NCBI GenBank assembly: GCA_017387505.1
Contig: JAFOFB010000003.1
Location: 1-64,000 of the forward strand
From: Methanocorpusculum sp.
GTDB lineage: Archaea > Halobacteriota > Methanomicrobia > Methanomicrobiales > Methanocorpusculaceae
Length of the DNA: 64,000 bases
Direction of reading: 5' to 3'
Shown here one piece after another: positions 26,547 to 33,854 of the stretch. Made by a program: the position numbers and the translations under genes. A model generated the notes under the pieces. The model did not search any database, was not told the DNA's origin, and saw nothing but the letters and a program-made list of their open reading frames with translations. Every line of letters starts with the position of its first letter. Position 1 is the stretch's first letter.

Positions 26547-26624
26547 AGTAGTTTCCTTTGGTTACTTAGTGTTGGATTTATATTAATATAAAGCGAAAAG
26601 TTACTTCAAAGAGAGGAGATTTCC

Positions 26625-26999
26625 TTGGAGAAACTTAGTCACGAACAGATTTGTTTCTGCCCGCTTCACGGTATTCTGGATACTATTAGTAAGAAGTGGG
26701 CTTTGATGGTTATTGCTGTTATTGGAAACTCAGGTTCAGCCGGATTTAACGAACTAAAACGTGCTCTATGTAACGTGAGTTCGAAGACGCTTTCGAATAC
26801 GCTAAAGGATTTGGAGGCTCAAAATCTGGTCGAGCGACGGGTTGAGGATACGATGCCTCCAACGGTTCATTACTATCTGACTGTTTCGGGTTGGGAGCTT
26901 CGGGAACTTTTGATTCCGCTTTTAGAGTGGGTTCGAAAAAACGGCGGGCATGAAGAAGAGGGATGCCCTATTCATGTAAATATGGAAAAAGAGGTTTAG
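26625..26999 (+). CDS. HxlR-family winged-helix regulator, likely metal-linked (124 aa)
   Basis: Begins with TTG at 26625, preceded by GAGAGGAG (8 bases before). HxlR winged helix at about 10-105: ICFCPLHGILDTISKKWALMVI, FNELKRALCNVSSKTLSNTLKDLEAQNLVERRV. Cysteines and histidines at both ends (CFCPLH and GCPIH) could bind metal. Divergent from the HMA/ATPase pair across 78 bp with shared promoter space (TATTAATATAAAG), so it is a good candidate for controlling them. Confidence 0.82.
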   Translation: MEKLSHEQICFCPLHGILDTISKKWALMVIAVIGNSGSAGFNELKRALCNVSSKTLSNTLKDLEAQNLVERRVEDTMPPTVHYYLTVSGWELRELLIPLLEWVRKNGGHEEEGCPIHVNMEKEV

Positions 27000-27913
27000 A
27001 GAAGAATCATCAGAAGGATTCCAGCAATTGCCGCGAGCACTGTTGTCCACCTCATAACTGAAATAATCGAGCGTCCGCCTTCGGCAAGTGTACGCTTTTC
27101 CTCTCCAATTTTGTACACTCCCGGTTTTTCAAAGCAGATGCCGCATCCGCCTGCAATAAGGCTCATCGGTGTCCCGCCGTTAAAGCCCGGACGCTTCTTT
27201 CTATCTTTTCTATAACACTTCAGAGCATCGCCTGCGGTTCCTTTGAATGCAAAGATTACAAGCAGGAGAAATCCTGTGACTCTTGCCGGAATAAAAGCCA
27301 GAACATCGTCTGCTCTTGCCGCAAACCAACCGATGCGGATTCTCTCATCCTGATATCCAAGCATTGCATCCATAGTGTTTGCACAGCGGAAAAGAACCGC
27401 TCCAGAAATTCCAGCCCCGAAGATAATCTCGAATACAACAAACCAGAAGATTGGAGCTATGATGCTGTCAACCAGATTTTCTGCCGCCGATTCGTATGCA
27501 CCGGATCTTATCTGCTCGAAGGTCAGTTTTTTTGTATCGCGGCTTACAAGGAATGATACCGCACGGCGTCCTTCCTCCTCGCCTTTTGAAAGAGCATCTT
27601 CAACAGATGCAACATGCTCTTCCAAAGATCTCCATCCGATACAGAATGCAAGAGCAAGGATTGAGAAAATCACAAAGACTGCTTTTGGAGCAAACAGATA
27701 GAGAAGAACGCATGGCACAAATGCGGCAGCAACCGTCACCGCCCATCCAAGAATGCCTATAACTCTTTCAAGCGATTTCGGATAGAAGTTTGTCCTTCCC
27801 CAGAATCCTATAAGATTTCCAAGCAGAGCTACCGGATGAAAACGCGTTCTCGGATCGCCTATTAGCCTGTCAATGACAAGCCCTAAAAAAAGAATTATTG
27901 AGCCGAACGGCAT
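26996..27913 (-). CDS. cbiB: Adenosylcobinamide-phosphate synthase
   Basis: Attaches aminopropanol (phosphate) to adenosylcobyrate in cobalamin biosynthesis; integral membrane. Opening LFLGLVIDRLIGDPRTRFHPVALLGNLIGF, the SAAENLVDSIIAPIFWF segment (about 142-158) and FRCANTMDAMLGYQDERIRIGWFAARADDVLAFIPARVTG (about 171-210) are diagnostic. 305 aa. Its start overlaps the end of the upstream gene by 19 bp; its stop overlaps the converging HxlR gene by 4 bp. Confidence 0.9.
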   Translation of the reverse strand: MPFGSIILFLGLVIDRLIGDPRTRFHPVALLGNLIGFWGRTNFYPKSLERVIGILGWAVTVAAAFVPCVLLYLFAPKAVFVIFSILALAFCIGWRSLEEHVASVEDALSKGEEEGRRAVSFLVSRDTKKLTFEQIRSGAYESAAENLVDSIIAPIFWFVVFEIIFGAGISGAVLFRCANTMDAMLGYQDERIRIGWFAARADDVLAFIPARVTGFLLLVIFAFKGTAGDALKCYRKDRKKRPGFNGGTPMSLIAGGCGICFEKPGVYKIGEEKRTLAEGGRSIISVMRWTTVLAAIAGILLMILL

Positions 27914-28422
27914 GCAATAAGAATTCCGGCGAGCATAATCACATAGATAATAACAGCCATCAGAATTCCCGGAGCAGACGGGAACACTGCAATCCAGAGG
28001 ATTAAAACAGCGAGAGCTAAGGCCGGCATAACTCCGTTGATTACCTGATGCGGAATCTTAAACGGCTCTTTTTCAACCGGGACTTCTTCGCAGACACACG
28101 GTTCCGGATCTGGAAGGAGAACATTTACAGTAAACTCCTCGCGGTGCATACCGTATCCGGAAATCATCTGCATGACAAAGCTTCCCGGATTTGCATTCGG
28201 CAGAATCTCGATTTTGACTTCGGATTCATCCTGCACGTAGAGATTCTCGTAAGTGAAACTCGTGTATGCATTCCCCTCAGTCTTCAGAGTTGCGTGGGTT
28301 GGTGCTCCGTAGTTGATGATTCTGACATGGAGTGATGTTCCAACACTTACATCAACGCTGTCGGTTGAAATTTCCAGCGAGTTGATTCCAAGACGGTTTA
28401 ATTGTACTTCAACAAGTGCCAT
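27895..28422 (-). CDS. Conserved archaeal membrane-anchored protein, function unknown (175 aa)
   Basis: An N-terminal ~105-residue beta-sandwich-like part (LNRLGINSLEISTDSVDVSVGTSLHVRIINYGAPTHATLK), a Pro/Glu/Cys linker, and two C-terminal membrane helices (about 128-170). Possibly an extracytoplasmic domain tethered at its C-terminus, although no signal peptide is visible, which would leave the sandwich inside. Lies between trm112 and cbiB, coupled to both by overlap or close spacing (its ATG is 3 bases after the trm112 stop). Confidence 0.65.
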   Translation of the reverse strand: MALVEVQLNRLGINSLEISTDSVDVSVGTSLHVRIINYGAPTHATLKTEGNAYTSFTYENLYVQDESEVKIEILPNANPGSFVMQMISGYGMHREEFTVNVLLPDPEPCVCEEVPVEKEPFKIPHQVINGVMPALALAVLILWIAVFPSAPGILMAVIIYVIMLAGILIACRSAQ

Positions 28423-28424
28423 GA

Positions 28425-28604
28425 TTACCTCTGATTATCCGGGAGAAGGTCGGCGATTCCTTCCTCAATCGAATAAACGCGTTCGCATTTCGTACAGGTA
28501 AGCGTTCCTTTCAGAACTTCAGTCTCATCGCCCTCAGACTCTAAGAGACACAGGCTGCCTTTGCATTCAGGACAGCAGATATAATCCATTATCCATCTCT
28601 TCAT
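28425..28604 (-). CDS. Trm112-family methyltransferase activator (59 aa)
   Basis: Short zinc-binding partner protein that stabilises and activates SAM methyltransferases for tRNA and release factor. MKRWIMDYICCPECKGSLCL opens it, TCTKCERVYSIEEGIADLLP (36-55) closes it, with four zinc-ligand cysteines (CPEC, CTKC). A start at 28589 is possible, but MKRW.. is the usual opening. First gene of an operon with the unknown membrane protein and cbiB. Confidence 0.85.
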   Translation of the reverse strand: MKRWIMDYICCPECKGSLCLLESEGDETEVLKGTLTCTKCERVYSIEEGIADLLPDNQR

Positions 28605-28735
28605 GTGATATCCTGTTCAGAAAGAATCTTCCTGCACAATATTATAGTACTCTTTGTTTGGAAAGGTGATAAGGCATTGGGTTGGAAGTGTCCCATCAGA
28701 AAATCACTTAATACATTATTTACAAAGTTATACAT

Positions 28736-29266
28736 ATGAATACCAGAAATCCGGGAATTGCCAACTTCGGCATTACCGTCATCCAGTCACGCCACAGTGT
28801 GCGCAAATTCAAGGACGCAGAAGTCCCGCAGGAGTTTGTAAGAAAAGCTCTTGAGTGTGCATCCAAGGCATCCACCGCAAGAAACGTTCAGCCGTGGATT
28901 TTTGTTGTAGTTAAGGAAAAGGAAACCCTCGCAAAGATTGCAGAGCTTGCACCAAACGGAGCATTCATTGCAGGTGCAGGCGTTGGAATTCTCGTCTTCG
29001 GTGAAGCAGACCACCAGTATGTTGTCGAAGACTGTTCTGCAGCAACCCAGAACCTTTTACTCGCACTCCACGCATACGGATACGGCGGATGCTGGATTGC
29101 AGGAAACGGCAAGGACTATGCAGAGGCTGTAAGAGAACTCGTCGCAGTTCCGGACAAATACAAACTCATGTCTATCGTTGCAGCTGGTGTTCCGGATGTT
29201 GGCGGAATCACTCTTGCAGAGAAGAAGAAGCTCGAAGATATTGTATTCAACGAGAAATACGAGTAA
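28736..29266 (+). CDS. Nitroreductase-family flavoprotein (176 aa)
   Basis: FMN-dependent oxidoreductase fold. Start motif IQSRHSVRKFKDAEVPQEFVRKALECASKASTARNVQPWIFVVV gives the FMN phosphate-binding R-S/H-S-x-R, and CSAATQNLLLALHAYGYGGCWI supplies the isoalloxazine-contact region. Physiological substrate unknown. A second, distinct member is at 44147-44674. Monocistronic; ATACATATGAAT context suggests a promoter close to the start. Confidence 0.85.
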   Translation: MNTRNPGIANFGITVIQSRHSVRKFKDAEVPQEFVRKALECASKASTARNVQPWIFVVVKEKETLAKIAELAPNGAFIAGAGVGILVFGEADHQYVVEDCSAATQNLLLALHAYGYGGCWIAGNGKDYAEAVRELVAVPDKYKLMSIVAAGVPDVGGITLAEKKKLEDIVFNEKYE

Positions 29267-29305
29267 GTATTTCTCATATCTTTTTTTTCAAAAAAAGTTA
29301 GGTGC

Positions 29306-31042
29306 TTAGAGCACTATCATGCAGACTACAAGTACTGCAAAGAATGCGACCAGCAGGAAGAGCAGACAGAACGGTCCAAGATTTGAGATAATTCCAGACA
29401 CAAGAGATGTGAGCTGGATGATTTTTCCAGGCCCGAACACTTCAACCTCTTCACAGGTTTCGGTTGCCGCTCCAACCTCTGTAGGAGATAAGTCGTCGAC
29501 TGCACGCTTGACGCTGTCTAAGACAAACGGCACGATTTCCTCTGCGTCAATCTCCAGGCCTACCGGATTTCTTCCGTACATGGAGTTTACCACATGAGAG
29601 TCGTTTGTCATAATTTCGCATTCGTCAAATCCTTCCGCAAGGACTGCATCGCGGAGAATCTCGCGGACACCTGCTTTTACGTTGTTTCCATCAAAGAGCA
29701 CATAGACAGTTCTCTTGTCTCCTGCTTCGGTTACAAGAGTTACAATTCCTGTGTCTCCAAATCCATGATTGCGGTCAAACGGAAGTTCAACGTGAGATAC
29801 ACCTGCTCTAAGGGAGAACATCTCTGCATTTTCCATCTTGGAAAGTGCGGCAGTGCCTCCGGTGATGAACTCGTTTCCTGCTTTGGTTGACGGGTAGATG
29901 ATTTTGGTGACGTTGGTCATGCAGTTGTGAGCATCAACAAATCCGACATTGTCATAGCTGTGTTTTGCCTCACCCATGATGATTCTTCCAATGGAGTAGT
30001 CCATATCTTCTGTCATCTTCGGAGAGCGGGTTGTAACCATCAGAAGTGAGTCGCCGAACTTCTGAGAGAGAATCGAGACATTTCTGCATTTGCTCCTTAC
30101 AGGACGGCTTGCAAGGTTTGAGTATTTTGCATTCGGCCTGCTCTTTCTGATGGCAGCAGAGATTTTGACCGTCTCGTTGTTTGAGATCATGTTTAAGTCA
30201 TGACTTGCGCATCCGTGAGAGATGAGAACTGTTGCTTCGTTTGAGAATTCCTGGAAGAGGAGGTTTGGGAAGTTGCTTCCGCCAATGTCTGCCATCGGGC
30301 CCGGATGGAGGTTTGGAACAACGAACCAGACGTCCTTCTTATTTTCGCGGCGGAAGAAGAAGGTGGTGACATGAACTGATACAAACTCACTGATTTTGTG
30401 GAAGTAGTCTTCCATGTCGTTTGAGCCGTTGGTTAAGTGTCCGAAGAATACATTTACGAAGTGCATTCCGGAAAGTCCGACGGAACGCTTGAGCGGCATG
30501 TCAAAGAGGAGGAGGAAAGCTATGACACAGACTGCAAATGTTCCAACGGAGACAATTACCGGCATCAGGATTCCGTTTCCAAAGAGGAGGAAAGCACAGA
30601 CTGATGAGACAATGGTAGGCATTGCCGCCGGGATAATCATTCTCGGGATGCGGTAGTCAACGACAGCCACAAGTACAATCATTCGGATTGCAAAGACAAA
30701 TCCGAGTCCGTAAACGTATGCGAAGGAGATTCCAAGAAGCGGAGCTGTAAGAAGCCAGAATATTGCAAATATTTCTCCTGCAAGAGCTAAGAGGGCTGAG
30801 CGGTTCCATGTGAACTCCTGACGGCCAAGAATTTTAACGAGAGGATTTGTTGTAAGGATTGCAAATGCTGCAGGAATCGAGAAGGCAAAGCCTAATCCGA
30901 TTCCAATGTTTGATGCATAGCAGATTAAATCAATTACTGCTCCGATTGCTAAGATGATAAGCAGTGACTGCCACCACTTAGGTGCCCGAAACATGAATCT
31001 TGTTAATGTCTCCGGCTGAATTTCCCGGATTTTTATTTTCAT
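29306..31042 (-). CDS. DUF2070 family membrane protein (578 aa)
   Basis: Archaeal protein with about seven membrane helices in the first ~185 residues, one C-terminal helix (about 552-576), and between them a soluble domain (FVVPNLHPGPMADIGGSNFPNLL, VLISHGCASHDLNMISNNETVKIS, FVDAHNCMTN, GFGDTGIVTLVTEAG). The conserved His/Asp-rich soluble part looks enzymatic, but no activity has been assigned. One base downstream of the Dph6-like gene and likely co-transcribed. Confidence 0.85.
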   Translation of the reverse strand: MKIKIREIQPETLTRFMFRAPKWWQSLLIILAIGAVIDLICYASNIGIGLGFAFSIPAAFAILTTNPLVKILGRQEFTWNRSALLALAGEIFAIFWLLTAPLLGISFAYVYGLGFVFAIRMIVLVAVVDYRIPRMIIPAAMPTIVSSVCAFLLFGNGILMPVIVSVGTFAVCVIAFLLLFDMPLKRSVGLSGMHFVNVFFGHLTNGSNDMEDYFHKISEFVSVHVTTFFFRRENKKDVWFVVPNLHPGPMADIGGSNFPNLLFQEFSNEATVLISHGCASHDLNMISNNETVKISAAIRKSRPNAKYSNLASRPVRSKCRNVSILSQKFGDSLLMVTTRSPKMTEDMDYSIGRIIMGEAKHSYDNVGFVDAHNCMTNVTKIIYPSTKAGNEFITGGTAALSKMENAEMFSLRAGVSHVELPFDRNHGFGDTGIVTLVTEAGDKRTVYVLFDGNNVKAGVREILRDAVLAEGFDECEIMTNDSHVVNSMYGRNPVGLEIDAEEIVPFVLDSVKRAVDDLSPTEVGAATETCEEVEVFGPGKIIQLTSLVSGIISNLGPFCLLFLLVAFFAVLVVCMIVL

Positions 31043-31699
31043 TTACCAAAACCTCCTATAGGTAACTTTTCCAACCATTCCTTCGAAATGGGTTTCCATG
31101 CCTTCTGCGTTCACAGGAGATGAGAAGAACGGAGCGTTGAATACAAGTGATTCGTACTCTCCTCCTTCTCCTGCGATATGGATGCGGCGTTTTTTCTCAA
31201 CAACTTTTAAGACGCGGATTAAATCCTCGTCGATTCTTTTGCCGAGAACATTTTCACCAAGTCCGTCTGCGGCAGTTACAACAATTCTTGCATCCATGCG
31301 GGATGCAACTTCGGATACGACATCATCCGGCGTCATTCCCCAAAGGGGGGCAAAGACTTCAAGGCCTAACTCGCAGCAGACTGCTTCGACTCTTTCACGC
31401 TGATAGGTTGAGGCAATCGCACCGACGATTAATCCGTCGGTTTCAAGCCCCTTGATACCTTCTTTCATGTCAGTGATTTCAGCTTCCTTTTCACCTGCGC
31501 TTAAAATCTCGAGATATTCCATCCCTGCTCTTTCTGCCATGATGCGGACTGCATCAAGGTTTGCCGAGTGGAACATATAGGATTCTTTGTTTTCCGGAAC
31601 TACCGTTATCATGTGGGTTACGGTGTGTCCTTTATCAATTGCTTTCTGGATTGCAAGGATGGAGTCTTTTCCGCCGGATGTTAATGCCGCAAGTTTCAT
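31043..31699 (-). CDS. Diphthine-ammonia ligase-like ATPase (TIGR00289 type, 218 aa)
   Basis: Adenine-nucleotide alpha hydrolase (PP-loop ATPase). PP-loop TSGGKDSILAIQKA at residues 7-20; GAIASTYQRERVEAVCCELGLEVFAPLWGMTPDDVV (about 98-133) and GGEYESLVFNAPFF are typical of Dph6/MJ0570 proteins. It probably performs the last amidation step making diphthamide on aEF-2, which in this organism retains the target histidine (17966-20164). Overlaps the kinase upstream by 4 bases. Confidence 0.85.
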   Translation of the reverse strand: MKLAALTSGGKDSILAIQKAIDKGHTVTHMITVVPENKESYMFHSANLDAVRIMAERAGMEYLEILSAGEKEAEITDMKEGIKGLETDGLIVGAIASTYQRERVEAVCCELGLEVFAPLWGMTPDDVVSEVASRMDARIVVTAADGLGENVLGKRIDEDLIRVLKVVEKKRRIHIAGEGGEYESLVFNAPFFSSPVNAEGMETHFEGMVGKVTYRRFW

Positions 31700-32580
31700 G
31701 CGGGGAGTTCTCCAAATGCTTTTTCAAAGCGGGCGGCCATTTCGTCCCATGTTGGAAGGTTGGTCTGTGTTCCAATCTTTTCAACAGCAAATGAGGATAC
31801 TACAGCTCCAACTTTGCATGCATCGGCTAAATCAAATCCTTTTTTCCATGCGGTAAAGAGTCCTGCTCTGTATGCGTCACCAGCTCCTGTCGGGTCAACT
31901 GCTGAGACTGCAACAGACGGGATTTTTTCTATTTCCCCGCGATAGAGTGTGCTTCCTGCTTTTCCTTCGGTGATGATTGCAGTTGGAACTGCGGCAATGA
32001 TGTCTTTGTGATTCATGCCTGTTGTTTCTGACATTATGTCGAGTTCGAAGTTGTTGCAGATGAGAAGTCCGATGTTTGCGAAGAGTTCTTCGAGCTGTTC
32101 TTTGGTGTAGTATTTTACATCCTGACCCGGATCGAGTGATGCAAATTCTGCGTTTTTGGCGACACCTATGTTATATGCGGCGTCTCCTGTTGCCATGTGG
32201 ATGAATTCACGCTTCGGAGATTCGCTTCGGGCAAATGCCTCGCCTGCTCCCCATTCGAAGTAGGTAATCTGGTCTCCTGCTGTTGTGTTTACCATGAAGG
32301 CAGTTGAACAGTTTTCAGGGCTTTCGAAGAATGAGGTTTTTACTCCCATTTCTTTGAGGTGTCTCTCGTACGGGCTTTCTGGAAAATCTCGTCCTACAGC
32401 AGAGATGAGTTCTGCTTCTCCGCCAAGCTTTGCGATTCCGACCGCGATGTTTGCGGCTCCTCCTCCGAAGTAGTTTTCGCGGTTTACTCCTCTTCTGGAT
32501 TCTCCAACCGGCGGGAATTCATCGACTGTTATGATGTAGTCGTTGCAGAGGTGACCCGTTACGGAGATTAAGTTACTCAT
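31696..32580 (-). CDS. PfkB-family carbohydrate/nucleoside kinase (294 aa)
   Basis: Ribokinase fold. N-terminal GGAANIAVGIAKLGGEAELISAVGRDFPE (about 39-67), anion-hole motif DPTGAGDAYRAGLF (about 233-246) with the catalytic Asp. Substrate cannot be read from sequence; archaeal members act on sugars, nucleosides or ADP-dependent substrates. Central gene of DUF555-PfkB-Dph6-DUF2070 operon, overlapping both neighbours. Confidence 0.85.
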   Translation of the reverse strand: MSNLISVTGHLCNDYIITVDEFPPVGESRRGVNRENYFGGGAANIAVGIAKLGGEAELISAVGRDFPESPYERHLKEMGVKTSFFESPENCSTAFMVNTTAGDQITYFEWGAGEAFARSESPKREFIHMATGDAAYNIGVAKNAEFASLDPGQDVKYYTKEQLEELFANIGLLICNNFELDIMSETTGMNHKDIIAAVPTAIITEGKAGSTLYRGEIEKIPSVAVSAVDPTGAGDAYRAGLFTAWKKGFDLADACKVGAVVSSFAVEKIGTQTNLPTWDEMAARFEKAFGELPA

Positions 32581-32932
32581 TTGACACCTCTGTTTCGAGC
32601 TGTTCGATGCTGTAGGTTGAAAGCGGGATGTCGCGGAGTGCTTTTCCGGTTACGGTTTTTGCGATACGCTCTGCATGTTCAGGATTTTCTGCGGAGAATA
32701 CTTTCATGGAGAGAAGAAGTCCGACGAATCCGGTTCTGGCCACAACCATTCCTGTGTCGATTTCTCTTTCGCAGTAAGGACATGGTGTTGTTAATACATC
32801 GAAGTCGACAAATTTTGCAGACGGCTGAAGACGTTTTCCTGCTTCACTTACAGCGATGCCGATGGCATCAGAGACGGATGTTACGTCTTTTACAATCCAT
32901 GCGGCTTCCAAAATTACCCGATAATCCAACAT
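32573..32932 (-). CDS. DUF555 (UPF0212) protein (119 aa)
   Basis: Conserved methanogen protein of unknown function. MLDYRVILEAAWIVKDVTSV, CPYCEREIDTGMVVARTGFVGLLLSMKVFSAENPEHAERIAKTVTG are characteristic; the CPYC pair suggests zinc. I prefer the ATG at 32932 over 32941. First gene of the operon with the PfkB kinase. Confidence 0.85.
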   Translation of the reverse strand: MLDYRVILEAAWIVKDVTSVSDAIGIAVSEAGKRLQPSAKFVDFDVLTTPCPYCEREIDTGMVVARTGFVGLLLSMKVFSAENPEHAERIAKTVTGKALRDIPLSTYSIEQLETEVSNE

Positions 32933-33053
32933 AGTCATCACTCTTTAGTTGTGTTATATATTTGATTTGATTGTAGATAATAATTCGGTGAGGGGACTCT
33001 CAACATCTTTTTTATCTCTCTTCACGACAAATATATACTCAATAGGATTAGCC

Positions 33054-33854
33054 ATGCCCGAAGATCCATTATACAACATCTTAAGAAGCAAACGTGAGAC
33101 AACCCGCTTCCAGGTTTTAGTCGAGATTGCTGAACACCAGCCGTCTATTCGTCAGCAGGAAATCGCAGACAAACTTGGTGTCACCCCGCAGGCAATCTCC
33201 GAGTATGTTCGCGTACTCGCTGAAGAAGGATACATCAGTGCCGAGGGAAGAGGAAGATACTATGTCACTCACAAAGGTGTCGAGTGGGTATTAAACAATG
33301 CAGAAGTTCTCGAAGCATATGCCCGTCATGTCAGACGCGACATCATTCACCAGGTAGTAACATGGGCAGCCATCGCAGATACCGACCTGAAAAAAGGAGA
33401 TTCAGTTGGTGTCTATATGAAGGATGGATGGCTCTATGCAGGTAAAAAACCCCAGACAGCTATGGGAATGGTTGCAAACGATGCCAAAGAAGGAGACGAT
33501 GTAGGAGTTGCACGCCTTGCCGGAATCATCGAGCACACCGAAGGCAAAGTCGATGTGGCAAAAGTTCCGCGTATTGAACGCGGCGGATCTTCTGCAGTCA
33601 ACCATACGGCTCTTTCTGCATTAAGTAAGAACGCGGATGTTGTCGGAGCAGTTGGTCTTGAAGCATACTTAGCTCTCAAGAAAGCTGATGTTACTCCTGA
33701 TATGTTCTACGGAGCACGGGAAGGTGTTATCGAAGCTGCATTCCACGGACTGCGCTGTCTGATGCTCATCGTTGATGAAGAGTTTACTGAATTCCTAAAA
33801 CGTCTGGAAACCGCAGGGCTTTCCTACACCATTCATGAGCTGGTGAAGGAATAA
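33054..33854 (+). CDS. Archaeal winged-helix regulator (MarR-like N-terminus, 266 aa)
   Basis: N-terminal winged HTH (about 12-75: TTRFQVLVEIAEHQPSIRQQEIADKLGVTPQAISEYVRVLAEEGYISAEGRGRYYVT) followed by a ~190-residue conserved domain of unknown function with a DUF-type alternating Gly/Asp pattern (KKGDSVGVYMKDGWLYAG). Start chosen at 33054 (MPEDPLYNILRSKRETTRF); the longer frame to 32949 crosses the TATA box ATATATAC at 33030-33037. Its stop abuts the helicase start, a linkage I would expect to be conserved in methanogens. Confidence 0.8.
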   Translation: MPEDPLYNILRSKRETTRFQVLVEIAEHQPSIRQQEIADKLGVTPQAISEYVRVLAEEGYISAEGRGRYYVTHKGVEWVLNNAEVLEAYARHVRRDIIHQVVTWAAIADTDLKKGDSVGVYMKDGWLYAGKKPQTAMGMVANDAKEGDDVGVARLAGIIEHTEGKVDVAKVPRIERGGSSAVNHTALSALSKNADVVGAVGLEAYLALKKADVTPDMFYGAREGVIEAAFHGLRCLMLIVDEEFTEFLKRLETAGLSYTIHELVKE

